DNA of 64,000 nt, from contig JBCCQH010000007.1 of NCBI GenBank assembly GCA_039024435.1, forward strand, positions 38,194 to 102,193, in the 5' to 3' direction. The DNA is from JBCCQH01 sp039024435. Lineage in GTDB: Bacteria > Bacteroidota > Bacteroidia > J057 > JADKCL01. The translations under genes were made by a program, and so were the position numbers. Numbering within the stretch: position 1 is the first letter of the stretch; each line of letters starts with the position of its first letter. This document shows positions 26,441 to 35,453 of the stretch, in pieces. The notes beneath the pieces are model-generated. The model did no database searches. It was given only the letters and a program-made list of their open reading frames with translations, and was not told where the DNA came from.

Positions 26441-27280
26441 ATGAGCAACACGATTTTAATTACGGGTTCCAGTACCGGCATCGGCCGTGCCTGCGCCAAG
26501 CACTTTCACGCCAATGGTTGGAACGTTATCGCCACTATGCGCCGTCCGGAAAACGAAACTGAACTGAACGCACTGGACAATGTCTTGGTCACCCGCCTGG
26601 ATGTTCAGGACCTCGCCTCCATTTCCTCCGCCATCTCCGCCGGAAAGGACCGTTTCGGTAAGATTGACGCCCTTCTGAACAATGCCGGTTATGGACTCAT
26701 GGGATCATTTGAGTCGATTACCCGAGAATCCATCCAGCGCCAGTACGAAGTCAATGTCTTTGGCCTGTTTGATGTCACCCGGGCAATTTTGCCCCATTTT
26801 CGGGAAAATCGCAATGGCGTCATCCTGAACGTTTCTTCTGTGGGGGGACGGATCACCTTCCCGTTGATCAGCCCCTATCACTCGACTAAGTGGGCCGTCG
26901 AAGGCTTCAGCGAGTCGCTGCAGTACGAATTGGCTCCGATTGGCATCAAGGTGAAACTGATCGAGCCGGGCGGGGTACACACCGACTTTGGTGGCCGTTC
27001 CATGGACTTCCAGCACGACGAAAAGTTGGCGGAGTACAATGAATTGGTGGGCAAGTTATTCGCTGCCTTCCAGGATCCCAGCCGGACGGAAAGCTACAGC
27101 ACCGCCGAGTACGCCGCGGAGAAAATCTACGCCGCCACCATCGACGAGTCCAGTCAACTGCGTTACATTGTCGGGGCAGACGCCGAGCAGCTTCTGGGTG
27201 CCCGCTACAGCATGGACGATGATGCGTTCTTCGGAATGATGCGCGGCCAGATGGGCATCGAGGCCGAAGCCGCCCAATAA
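26441..27280 (+). CDS. short-chain dehydrogenase/reductase
   Basis: 279-residue NAD(P)-dependent oxidoreductase with a Rossmann fold. The cofactor loop is TGSSTGIG, followed by NNAGYG, catalytic Ser in LNVSSVGG and YxxxK in YHSTK. The C-terminus (EYAAEKIYAATIDES) is of the classical SDR type acting on ketones or alcohols; the substrate is unknown. The ATG at 26441 is chosen because the operator and promoter lie inside the longer frame that begins at 26339. Probably controlled by the adjacent AraC protein. Confidence 0.92.
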   Translation: MSNTILITGSSTGIGRACAKHFHANGWNVIATMRRPENETELNALDNVLVTRLDVQDLASISSAISAGKDRFGKIDALLNNAGYGLMGSFESITRESIQRQYEVNVFGLFDVTRAILPHFRENRNGVILNVSSVGGRITFPLISPYHSTKWAVEGFSESLQYELAPIGIKVKLIEPGGVHTDFGGRSMDFQHDEKLAEYNELVGKLFAAFQDPSRTESYSTAEYAAEKIYAATIDESSQLRYIVGADAEQLLGARYSMDDDAFFGMMRGQMGIEAEAAQ

Positions 27281-27297
27281 TTCCCTCCGGAGAGCGC

Positions 27298-27347
27298 AAT
27301 CCCCGAAAGCCGCGCGATTCTGCGTTTGTTTTCGGGGATTTTGCGTT
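27298..27347 (+). terminator. Rho-independent terminator of the SDR gene
   Basis: The 11-bp stem AATCCCCGAAA (27298-27308) with TTTCGGGGATT (27330-27340) is followed by TTGCG and a run of seven T. Confidence 0.8.
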
Positions 27348-27425
27348 TTTTTGGCTCTTTCCGGTAAATGAATCTCGGACTCGTCATTGCATTGCTTTCC
27401 CCCCGATTGGCATATCGACGACGTA

Positions 27426-27568
27426 GGAGGAGATATCTTTTCCGGTGTCGGTTTCCCGAAAAGTGAATCGCGCCGGGAAAGATCTCTCCTCCCTCATTCT
27501 TCGGTCGTCGAGATGACAAAATAAGTGGGCGCCTTCCTTGATCGTCGAGATGACAAAATAAGTGGGCG
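27426..27568. repeat. dispersed hairpin repeat, copy 2
   Basis: Inverted repeat 27426-27445 with 27473-27492 has 18 of 20 pairs and the same 27-base loop wording (TGTCGGTTTCCC...GAATCGCG) as copy 1 at 7661. Two tandem 27-bp units (27505-27531 and 27542-27568, core GTCGAGATGACAAAATAAG) follow with the same 37-bp period. The remaining bases to 27637 show no gene. Confidence 0.75.
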
Positions 27569-27637
27569 ACTTCCGCACGCGTCAAAATTCTCCCAGAGTG
27601 CCCAATCGGAAATCAGAAACCCTCCATTTAGAAAGCT

Positions 27638-28474
27638 CTAAAGCAACTCCAAGTCAGAAAACTCCGCGATTTTGTGGTAGCCGATCTTCCGGTAGATCGA
27701 ATTCGAAGTGGGATTGGCCAGGTCGGTGAAGAGCGCAGTGAAGTGATATCCCGCCCGCAGCATCGCTTCACTCAAAGCCGCCGTCAGGCAAGTAGCGTAG
27801 CCTTTGCGGCGGCGTTCCGGTGGCGTGTAAACGTAGGAAATCGAGATCCCGTGGCGGGTGGGGCGATTGGGCATCGCCATCGCCACGATTCCCCCGTCAT
27901 CCCACACCCACATGCGCTCGTCCCCTCGGAGTCCCGTGAGGCGGTCCCGCAAATCGGAACGATCCGGCGTTTTGTGCATGGCTTCCACCACAAAGCGGAC
28001 CATCCATTCGGTCAGGAGTTCCAGATCAGCCGGTTCGGCCACCCGTGCATGGCCCGGAGGGTGGGGCGGAAAAGTGACCTGATCCAGGCGGAACAGACCT
28101 TGGGAAAACTTGATTTTGTAGGCGATACCGTGGGCTTCCACGACGCCCCGCACCTGCTCGTTCAGGCCATTGAACCCTTCCAGATGGGGAAAATACTTCC
28201 GGGTGGCCGGCAATACCGCCGGGGCCACCGCGCGCCAGTGTTCGGGATGTCCGTAAATCACCACTTTTGGGGAAGCAGCACGCAAAATTGCAAATATCGG
28301 CTCGCCGGACGCTGAGATTTCCAGGAAAAGCGTGTCCTCCGGGTCATTGACCTCGCTCCTAGCGTGCCTTTCGGCAAGGCCCAGGAGTAGGCTATTGACG
28401 GCTTCATTGCCTTCCAGTAGGGGACGGGTCCGGGCCAAAAAGCTGCGTGCGGTAGCGTGGCGGGTGATTTGCAT
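27638..28474 (-). CDS. GNAT family N-acetyltransferase
   Basis: 278 residues. The C-terminal half carries the acetyl-CoA binding motif A, SYVYTPPERRRKGYATCLTAAL, then ALFTDLANPTSNSIYRKIGYH (motif B), typical of GNAT enzymes. The N-terminal 130 residues form a second, degenerate GNAT-like half (FLARTRPLLEGNEAVNSLLLGL), as in the DUF4081/GCN5-like tandem subfamily. The acceptor substrate is unknown. It is followed at 24 bases by the next minus-strand gene only in map order; that gene lies upstream in transcription. Confidence 0.85.
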   Translation of the reverse strand: MQITRHATARSFLARTRPLLEGNEAVNSLLLGLAERHARSEVNDPEDTLFLEISASGEPIFAILRAASPKVVIYGHPEHWRAVAPAVLPATRKYFPHLEGFNGLNEQVRGVVEAHGIAYKIKFSQGLFRLDQVTFPPHPPGHARVAEPADLELLTEWMVRFVVEAMHKTPDRSDLRDRLTGLRGDERMWVWDDGGIVAMAMPNRPTRHGISISYVYTPPERRRKGYATCLTAALSEAMLRAGYHFTALFTDLANPTSNSIYRKIGYHKIAEFSDLELL

Positions 28475-28497
28475 AGGTAAGTGATCCTTGGTGTGGG

Positions 28498-30192
28498 TCA
28501 GCGTCGGCGTTCCATGAGCACGCGCAGCCCACTCAAATTTCCTTGGTTGCGTTCCTCAATCACAAACTTTGCCCCCCCATCGAGGTAGGGGAGATTCCAG
28601 CTTCCCAGGAAGTCATCTTGGTTGAAAAAACCCGAGTCGATGTCGTACAGGACGAGGAAAATACTGTCGCCCCGGGCCACCTTGAGGAATGCGAAGCCTT
28701 TGGGGGCGCTGAGCGAATTCTTGCGGCGGGGGCTGGTGTAGCGGCGACGGGGCCCCACCCGCAGGGTCCATTGCAGATCCGGGAGCCGACTGGAAATCGG
28801 CCGGACCTCGGTGTCGTATTCCCCGTCTTTCATGCGGAATTCCTCCACTTCGACGCGGTACTCGCGGATTTCCGGACAAGTGACCGCAATGCCGCCTTTG
28901 CTCAGTTCGGGAAATTTAAACTGCTTTTGCCGGTCGGTGACAAAGAGAGAATACTGCAACTGGGTTTTGCCCGGCGGCAAATCGAGGACGTACCAGGGCA
29001 GGAAGAGTTGCACGTTGAGCGGGCCTTGGTCGGTAAATGCGGCAGTGGCGTAGGTTTCCCAACCGTTTCCCGACTGCTCAGTGGGAAAAGAGGGGGGCGC
29101 GTAGAGGACATTTCCCGAAATGTCCCGCAGCACCGGATAGACGACGTAGTCCCCGATTTCGGGATCGAGGCGGGGGCCGTACTGGCTCAAGGTGAGGGTG
29201 AAATTGATACTGATTCCTGCCGCGCCGGACCGGGAAACCGCTTGCGCGCGCAGGTTGCGCAAGTTGAACTCCTGCTCGGCAAAGCGGTACTTGCGGGGAA
29301 CATCCAGCCGGTGCGGTTTCGCGTAGATTTCCCGGCGCTCATCTTCATTGGCCTCGGCGATGAGGACCAAAAAGACTTTCTCCGGTCCGGAGAGGGCGAT
29401 TTCACGGTAGCGCATAAACAGATCCACGGAGCGGAAGCGGTTGTCCTGAAGATTTTTGAAGTAGACGTGCTTCTCACGGTGGTGGATGGATTCGGCCTTT
29501 CGGGAATCAAATACGACTTTGCCGCTGGTGTCCCGTAGCAGCCAGTACAGCGTGTAGCCTTCGTCGGAGGATTCGTCCTGCCCGTAGCGGGGCAGCAGGT
29601 CAAATCGGACCAGTATCCCGGTTTCCTTGACCCCAAACCCCGGGACATCGTACTCAAAACTGAGTTTTTCGAGCTTGAAAAGCTGCTGGATCAGGGGATG
29701 TTTGACAAAGACACGCTGCTGAAATTCCAGGTCGCGGGCGGCGAAGTCCTTCAGCTTGACGTATTCGTTTTGGAGGGAAAAAACAATCTTCAGCTTTTGG
29801 GGACCGGCGGGCAAAGGCAAAAGGGCATAGGGCAGGGGAATTTCGATGCCTTCTTTGACCATGTAGCGCACGGTAGACTTGCCCCAAGGCTTGCGCGCCA
29901 TCACACTTTCCTTTTGGTCCAGATAATCGGCCTGGTCCCGACTTCGGTAAATGGTCTTCCCGGCTTCGTTTTCGAGGCGCCAAGTCAAGTCAAAGCGCCG
30001 GCGGTCAAACGCCTCGAAAGCGGGGCGAATCCGCAGGTCCAGCTTCATGGATATCCCGCGGCGCCCTTCGTCATCGATCTCGTCCTGCGCCAAGGAAAAC
30101 TTGAGGATCTCCGCGGTTACCTCAGAGGATTGCGCCCACAGAGGGGACAGCAATAGCCCAAAGGCAATCGAGAGAAGCGTAGCACGGATCAT
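28498..30192 (-). CDS. exported protein of unknown function
   Basis: About 564 residues, not recognised. Signal peptide MIRATLLSIAFGLLLSPLWAQ sets the start at 30192; the frame is open far upstream but only with low-complexity translation. The body is beta-rich with recurring phrases such as YWLLRDTSGKVVF and YPVLRDISGNVLY, and RFRSVDLFMRYREI, suggesting two or three repeated Ig-like domains. No catalytic motif, sorting domain or lipobox is visible, so it is probably periplasmic. The stop is 23 bases before the GNAT start, so the two may be one operon. TATCTTCG three bases upstream of the ATG may be the -7 element. Confidence 0.72.
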   Translation of the reverse strand: MIRATLLSIAFGLLLSPLWAQSSEVTAEILKFSLAQDEIDDEGRRGISMKLDLRIRPAFEAFDRRRFDLTWRLENEAGKTIYRSRDQADYLDQKESVMARKPWGKSTVRYMVKEGIEIPLPYALLPLPAGPQKLKIVFSLQNEYVKLKDFAARDLEFQQRVFVKHPLIQQLFKLEKLSFEYDVPGFGVKETGILVRFDLLPRYGQDESSDEGYTLYWLLRDTSGKVVFDSRKAESIHHREKHVYFKNLQDNRFRSVDLFMRYREIALSGPEKVFLVLIAEANEDERREIYAKPHRLDVPRKYRFAEQEFNLRNLRAQAVSRSGAAGISINFTLTLSQYGPRLDPEIGDYVVYPVLRDISGNVLYAPPSFPTEQSGNGWETYATAAFTDQGPLNVQLFLPWYVLDLPPGKTQLQYSLFVTDRQKQFKFPELSKGGIAVTCPEIREYRVEVEEFRMKDGEYDTEVRPISSRLPDLQWTLRVGPRRRYTSPRRKNSLSAPKGFAFLKVARGDSIFLVLYDIDSGFFNQDDFLGSWNLPYLDGGAKFVIEERNQGNLSGLRVLMERRR

Positions 30193-30195
30193 GCC

Positions 30196-30203
30196 CGAAG
30201 ATA
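30196..30203 (-). promoter_or_regulatory. probable -7 element TATCTTCG
   Basis: One mismatch from TAnnTTTG, three bases before the ATG of the exported protein gene. It fits the near-leaderless arrangement seen at pcm. The rest of 30193-30428 contains no convincing gene. Confidence 0.35.
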
Positions 30204-30428
30204 GGGATTTTCGGATTCGCGGTGTCGGTGGGACAGACGACAATTTTGCCCCCGGAATTGCCGTCCGGGAAAATCCCGGTGGCGCTACCGTACGGTTGGC
30301 ATTCCCCAACCCAATATTTGTTTCCGGACGGGGGATCTTGGGCGCACGATACCCCGCGTGTGGGTGAGGCTTTGCGAGGCTTTGCCGGATTGCCGTCCGG
30401 CCCATAGGTTGGATATGCGTCTTTGCGA

Positions 30429-31214
30429 TTAGGCGCCGGAAAATTGCCGGGTAAATGGATCGCCGCCCAATCCCGCTTTCCGGGGCAGCGGGGGCAAGAG
30501 TTTCATCGTTTCCAGGGTGCTCGCCACCGTCGCGTAGGTCGGGACGATCAGCCACCCAATGACCGGGATCAATATGCCCACGTTGGCGACGAGGCCCAGT
30601 CCCACACTGAGTCCCGAGTGCGTGCGACAGAATCGAGCGCTTTCCCGGGTATTGATCCGGTGCCGCTCCAGGGTGTAATCCATGAATCCGAAGCCCATGT
30701 AATAGCTGGCGATGAGAAAAACCCCAATCGCACCGACCATCGGTACGAAGCTGATCACAAAGCACAGCAGCACTTCCCGAATCAGATTGCGGATGGCCAG
30801 GCGAAAGGCCCGAACCATATCCGAAGCGTACTCTTGCCAGCCCAATTCTGGAGGGTCCTGTCCCAGGACCCTTGCCTCAACGACCTCGCTCAACTTTGAA
30901 AGATAGGGCGACAGGAGCACCTGTACGACGTAGCGGAAAGAAACGAAAAACAGAAAGATCAGCGCCGTCCAATAAAATACGCGGTATACCCAGTTGGCGG
31001 CGCTGCCCAGCCAACTCAGTATCCAGGGAAGTTCGGCGGTATCGATGGAGATCAGGGCACCGGATCCCCCGACGGCGAGAAAAAAGAGCGCGGCGTACGC
31101 GATGCAGACCACGCCGGGAATGATGAGGTACTTTTGCAGATTGTGCCGGAAAATTACGCGGTGCGCTTCTCCGTAGGCATTCAAGCCGCGACCAAGTTCA
31201 GCCAAAAAACTCAT
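30429..31214 (-). CDS. EI24 domain membrane protein
   Basis: 261 residues with four hydrophobic regions (about 32-52, 72-100, 145-180, 205-230). The family-like segments are FRYVVQVLLSPYLSKLSEVVE and GFGFMDYTLERHRI (the DY.LERH phrase is typical of EI24/CysZ proteins). CysZ members move sulfate across the inner membrane, but no sulfur gene is adjacent, so sulfate transport is only a possibility. The gene lies 38 bases downstream of the subtilase stop in transcription order. Confidence 0.82.
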   Translation of the reverse strand: MSFLAELGRGLNAYGEAHRVIFRHNLQKYLIIPGVVCIAYAALFFLAVGGSGALISIDTAELPWILSWLGSAANWVYRVFYWTALIFLFFVSFRYVVQVLLSPYLSKLSEVVEARVLGQDPPELGWQEYASDMVRAFRLAIRNLIREVLLCFVISFVPMVGAIGVFLIASYYMGFGFMDYTLERHRINTRESARFCRTHSGLSVGLGLVANVGILIPVIGWLIVPTYATVASTLETMKLLPPLPRKAGLGGDPFTRQFSGA

Positions 31215-31252
31215 AGGGCGATAGCGATTGGGTTAGCGTGGTAAAGGTCCAT

Positions 31253-32908
31253 TCATTGTCGGATAAACTTCTCCGAATGTAACCTGCCGTCGCCAAAGTC
31301 CATGCGCAATATGTACATGCCGGCGGGCAAGTCCTGCACACCGATCTCATAAATTGATTTTTGGGTGACCGGTATGCCGATGACACGCGCACCGGCTGCG
31401 TTGAGAACGTCGATTTTTTGTAGCCTGGGTTGCGACGTGTTCACCTCCAATACGAGGATATCTTCCGCCGGGTTCGGGAATATGCGTACGTACTGCTGAA
31501 TATTTTCCATGGTTGCACTCTCCAGGGCCAGGGAATCCATTTCGGACAGGATGGAGTCGGCGATGCAGGCATTGGGGACCCCGTGGCCCAGCAGTGAGTC
31601 CGGATTCAAGAATTGATCGGCACTCTGCTTGACCGCTGCGATGACGTCCATATTGCTGCGGTTGGGATGGGCTTGGATCAAACAGGCCACGAGGCCTGCG
31701 ATTTGGGGGGCGGCGAAGGATGTTCCGCTGCCGGTACCGGGATTGCCACTGGTATTGATGATGCGGGCCGCGCCTCCCATGGCCACGACGTCCGGTTTGA
31801 TGCGGCCATCCGCCGTCGGTCCCACCGACGAGAAACTGCTCCGGGTGTCGTTTGGGTTGATGGAGCCCACGCACAGCACGCTGTCCGCGTCGCAGGGGGC
31901 GGTGATGTAACGCCAACTGCCATTGCCTTCGTTTCCGGCGCTGGTCACCACGAGGATGCCCCGGGCCGCCGCCAGGTCGGCGGCGCGCGTGATGATCGCC
32001 GTATCGCCGTTCATGTCTTGGTAGGTGTAGTCGCCTTCGCCCGTGTCGAAGTAGTTGTACCCCAACGAACTCTGGATGATGTCGACCCCGATTGAGTCCG
32101 CCCATTCCATCGCCCGCAGCCAGTCGTCTTCCTCCTGGTGGGTTTCGGAAAATACGTTTTCCGTCCGCGCCATGACCACGCTCACGTGCGGGGCTGCGCC
32201 CACGTATACCCCCGGGCGATTGGCGATGATGGTGGAAATAACTCCCAGCCCGTGGGTACTTTCGTTGAAGATCGTCGAATCGTTGTCCACAAAATCATAG
32301 TAGGAGACCACCCGGTTGTTTAACCAGGTCGAATCAAAAGCCGAAATCGTATCTACATTGTAAAATCCGGCATCAAATACCGCCACCAGTACGCCCTCGC
32401 CGGTGTATCCGCGTTCGTGGAGGCAGGGCAGTTCCATCTTGTCAAGTTGATTGGCTGAGACGCCGTAGGTGAATGAGGTACTGCTGGAATCGGGCAAGGT
32501 ATCGGTGATTTGTGAGATGGAGGTAGCGGCAGGGTGCGAGGTGCAAATGTACCGACCAACCGGTCGCATGTCCACAATCGCGGGGCAGGCTTGCTGGAGG
32601 TGGCGGTAGTCCAATGCGGTGCGGATACTCGCGGCGTTCATCCACTTTGAGGTGGCGTGGATCTGCACGCCGGCGTCTTGCAACTGCCGTAAGTACGTGG
32701 CCGAAACGGGGTAGTCGGCCGGGGAAAAGGTAAATCCGTGGCGGGCCCGGCGGGCGATGGCGCGGGGCGACAACAATTTTTCGGCCCCCGCGGAAAACTG
32801 AGCGGCTTCCAAGCCTTTGTCCTGAAAAAACACCCAATACTTGTCCTGGGCTTTGCTTCCCGTCGCAAGCAAAACGAATCCCATAAAAAGCCAACCAAAT
32901 TTATTCAT
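31253..32908 (-). CDS. secreted S8 subtilisin-like protease with T9SS tail
   Basis: About 551 residues. The signal peptide MNKFGWLFMGFVLLATGSKAQ starts at 32908. An N-terminal inhibitor-like propeptide (about 25-130) precedes the catalytic domain. Asp is in VLVAVFDAGFYNVD, His in STHGLGVIS, the oxyanion Asn in SAGNEGNGSW and Ser in GTSFAAPQIAGL. The C-terminus IFPNPAEDILVLEV...SEKFIRQ is a T9SS type A domain. It probably degrades extracellular protein. No start extension: the four upstream residues lack signal-peptide character. Confidence 0.93.
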   Translation of the reverse strand: MNKFGWLFMGFVLLATGSKAQDKYWVFFQDKGLEAAQFSAGAEKLLSPRAIARRARHGFTFSPADYPVSATYLRQLQDAGVQIHATSKWMNAASIRTALDYRHLQQACPAIVDMRPVGRYICTSHPAATSISQITDTLPDSSSTSFTYGVSANQLDKMELPCLHERGYTGEGVLVAVFDAGFYNVDTISAFDSTWLNNRVVSYYDFVDNDSTIFNESTHGLGVISTIIANRPGVYVGAAPHVSVVMARTENVFSETHQEEDDWLRAMEWADSIGVDIIQSSLGYNYFDTGEGDYTYQDMNGDTAIITRAADLAAARGILVVTSAGNEGNGSWRYITAPCDADSVLCVGSINPNDTRSSFSSVGPTADGRIKPDVVAMGGAARIINTSGNPGTGSGTSFAAPQIAGLVACLIQAHPNRSNMDVIAAVKQSADQFLNPDSLLGHGVPNACIADSILSEMDSLALESATMENIQQYVRIFPNPAEDILVLEVNTSQPRLQKIDVLNAAGARVIGIPVTQKSIYEIGVQDLPAGMYILRMDFGDGRLHSEKFIRQ

Positions 32909-33062
32909 TGATCTTCGCAACCTCTTCCGTTTGGTGAATTTTCAATTTACTGTTTTTGTCCCGAAAAGGAAACCGCACCATGATTACGAAATGCAACTCC
33001 AAGTTGTTTGCCATGGGGAAGTCGGCAATTGGCAATCGCCCAGAAAACCTGTAGTTTGCGGC

Positions 33063-33506
33063 ATGGCCTTACCCATTTTCCTAACCCTGTCCCGCTTTGC
33101 TCCGCGCATGCAGCGCCAGCGCGGGGAGGTGCTGGAATGGCAAGTGGATCGGCTCCTCGTCAAGACGGGCAAGGCAGTGATTGCAGAATATCCCTACCGG
33201 GAAGTCGAGCGTCTGCGCTACTTTCATTTCCCTACCCAATTCTCCCGCACCTTTCAGTTTCTCAGTGGCAACTTGTTTCAGCAGCGCGCGGCGCGCTTTC
33301 AACTGGAACTCGGGACGGGGACGATTGAGTTTTATTTGGAGGCAAATCTTGAGTTTCGCACCGGAGATCTGATCGCCTTGTTTGGGGAGTTGTACCGGAC
33401 GGGAGTAAACCTGGAGGAGTATGCGGCCACGGGTTTTCGCATGTTGTTGTTGCAGCGGGCCTCCGCGGCCGAAGTTGCGGCGGGGATTTCCGAACTGCGG
33501 AAATAG
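33063..33506 (+). CDS. hypothetical protein
   Basis: About 147 residues from MALPIFLTLSRFAP; a start at 32991 (MQLQVVCHGEVG) is also possible, and the frame is open to 32841 over the divergent subtilase start. Not recognised. The alternating pattern GEVLEWQVDRLLVKTGKAVI and RFQLELGTGTIEFYLEANLEF suggests a small PH-like beta barrel with a C-terminal helix (SAAEVAAGISEL). No signal peptide or membrane segment. Isolated between divergent and downstream genes. Confidence 0.55.
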   Translation: MALPIFLTLSRFAPRMQRQRGEVLEWQVDRLLVKTGKAVIAEYPYREVERLRYFHFPTQFSRTFQFLSGNLFQQRAARFQLELGTGTIEFYLEANLEFRTGDLIALFGELYRTGVNLEEYAATGFRMLLLQRASAAEVAAGISELRK

Positions 33507-33628
33507 CGATTAAACCAGAAATGGGCAGATTTTTGTTAATCTGAAAAAATATTTGGTTTGGCGCATGGAATCCCTCTAGTTCACGCGTCTATGCATTGAA
33601 ACACAATGTACAACCAAACAATCCCATT

Positions 33629-35422
33629 ATGGAACAATTGAAAATTTTGGGTCTATTGGTGATCATTTTGACCAGTTTGGGGTGTCCCGATAACCCCTTG
33701 CGTCCCGATGAGGACCTGCCCCTAGTCGAAATCCAGGTCAATGACACCGAGCAATTCATCGACGACTACGTCACCACCAGCACCTGGGTTGCTTGCCGGG
33801 CCCGCATCACCAACAGCCGCGCGTTTTCCAGTGCGGTTGCGTCTACTCTGATCAACATGGACCCTTCGGTCGGTGGGCAACTGGTATTTTCCAGTACCGG
33901 AAGCGGATCGGGCACGACTTCCTTGAACATCAGCCTGCCAGCGGATGGCTCCTGGGCAACTTTTTACGTCCGGGGCAGCAGCAACAGCACCCGCGACAAA
34001 GACGCGGTCATCCAGTTGGACGAGGATCGCTTGTCCATGGACGAAGCGGTATTGGCTCGGCACGCGCTGATGGTCACCACCGCTCCACTGCCGGTCCCTG
34101 CCGCGGAAGTCAGCCTGTCCATCGCCGCCAGCACCACCACCATTGACGATTACGCCGGTTGGGCGCCGTTGAGTTGTACAGTCCGATTGCTGAATCACCC
34201 CTCTTTCAACAGTCCGGTGACCGCTCGGGTACGCAACCTTGCCGGTACAACGGGACAGTTGGTTTTTGCCGCAGATGGCTCATTGACTGCGCACACCACT
34301 ACCGCAACCAATTCCTTTGTGGATATCACCATTCCTGACGATGGGTCGACGGTATCGTTTTACGTTGCCGGTGACTACGGAAGCCCGAGTATCCGGGACA
34401 AAGATGCGGTCCTGGAAGTGGTCGAACTGAATGCCGGGATTCCGGGAACGGTATTGAGCCGGGGAGGCATGATGGTTCGGGTCCGTAAGAACGCAAATGG
34501 ACTCACGCCCGAAGAGCGGGAGCGATTCCTGGATGCTTACGCGGCGCACAATTCGACCTACGACTTATACCAAGTGTACCAAGACATTCACGCTACGGCC
34601 CGGTACGAAGCCCACAGCTATTCGGGGGTTTCCTCACCGGCCTTCTTGCCCTGGCACCGGGCGTTCATTTTGCGATTGGAGCGGGAACTGCAAGGGATCG
34701 ACCCCAGTGTGACCCTGCCGTACTGGCGATTTTCCCTGGCGGCCCCGAACGTGTTTAGCGATGACTTCATGGGTGGTCCCGCCGATCTCACCGGCTACGC
34801 GACTTTTGATCCAACCAACCCCCTGAGCACCTGGTCAATTTCGGGATTTGCGGGCATTTCTCGGGATCCCAATTTCGACCCGGTAGATCCTCCCTCGGGC
34901 ATTGCTTCGGAAGCGGCGGTTTTGGGGCTGGGAAGCGATTACAGCAGTTTCCTCGCGATGGAAGGCAATCCACACGGGACAGCACACGTGCAAACGGGCG
35001 GCGGCGGCTGGTTGGGGGCAATTTCCACGGCAGTCCGCGATCCATTGTTCATGATGCTCCACTGCAACGTTGATCGTCTCTGGGCTTCCTGGCAATGGGC
35101 CAATGACCGTTGGGATCCCAACTCCACTCTGGCGTACTCGCCGGCGGGCACCTTTCCCGCAGCCGGAGCGACAGTTCATATCGGGAACTACCTGGAAGAT
35201 ACCATGTGGCCCTGGAACGAATCCACCGGTAGCGGAGGCTCAGCCCTGGACGAGCGCCCTCTGACCGCGCCCGGCGGTCCCTTTCCCCAGACGCAGGGAG
35301 CCATTTTGGCGCCCGGGGCCAACCCACGCCCCTTTGACCTGGTCGATTACCGAAGCAACCGCGTTTCTTCAGCGGTCAATCCGGGCACCAAGGTCAGTTA
35401 CGACGACGTAGGAGAATTTTGA
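33629..35422 (+). CDS. tyrosinase-family copper lipoprotein
   Basis: About 597 residues. The start MEQLKILGLLVIILTSLGC ends in a lipobox (LTSLGC), so the protein is predicted to be membrane-anchored outside the cytoplasm. Residues 25-285 contain two tandem Ig/Calx-like modules, each ending in a phrase like TFYVRGSS...RDKDAV or SFYVAGDYG...RDKDAVL. The tyrosinase domain follows: CuA ligands in QDIHATARYEAHSYS and FLPWHRAF, CuB ligands in NPHGTAHV and MMLHCNVDRLW. It should oxidise phenols or catechols. It heads an apparent operon with a HEAT-like protein and an SCO-like protein that could load copper. Confidence 0.92.
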   Translation: MEQLKILGLLVIILTSLGCPDNPLRPDEDLPLVEIQVNDTEQFIDDYVTTSTWVACRARITNSRAFSSAVASTLINMDPSVGGQLVFSSTGSGSGTTSLNISLPADGSWATFYVRGSSNSTRDKDAVIQLDEDRLSMDEAVLARHALMVTTAPLPVPAAEVSLSIAASTTTIDDYAGWAPLSCTVRLLNHPSFNSPVTARVRNLAGTTGQLVFAADGSLTAHTTTATNSFVDITIPDDGSTVSFYVAGDYGSPSIRDKDAVLEVVELNAGIPGTVLSRGGMMVRVRKNANGLTPEERERFLDAYAAHNSTYDLYQVYQDIHATARYEAHSYSGVSSPAFLPWHRAFILRLERELQGIDPSVTLPYWRFSLAAPNVFSDDFMGGPADLTGYATFDPTNPLSTWSISGFAGISRDPNFDPVDPPSGIASEAAVLGLGSDYSSFLAMEGNPHGTAHVQTGGGGWLGAISTAVRDPLFMMLHCNVDRLWASWQWANDRWDPNSTLAYSPAGTFPAAGATVHIGNYLEDTMWPWNESTGSGGSALDERPLTAPGGPFPQTQGAILAPGANPRPFDLVDYRSNRVSSAVNPGTKVSYDDVGEF

Positions 35423-35453
35423 ACCGTGTAATTCGTTATTTCAAGAAGCAATC

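Noticed and set aside
30193..30765. N-terminal extension of the exported protein frame
   Set aside because: The signal peptide begins at 30192, and the upstream part overlaps the EI24 gene region on the same strand in another frame.
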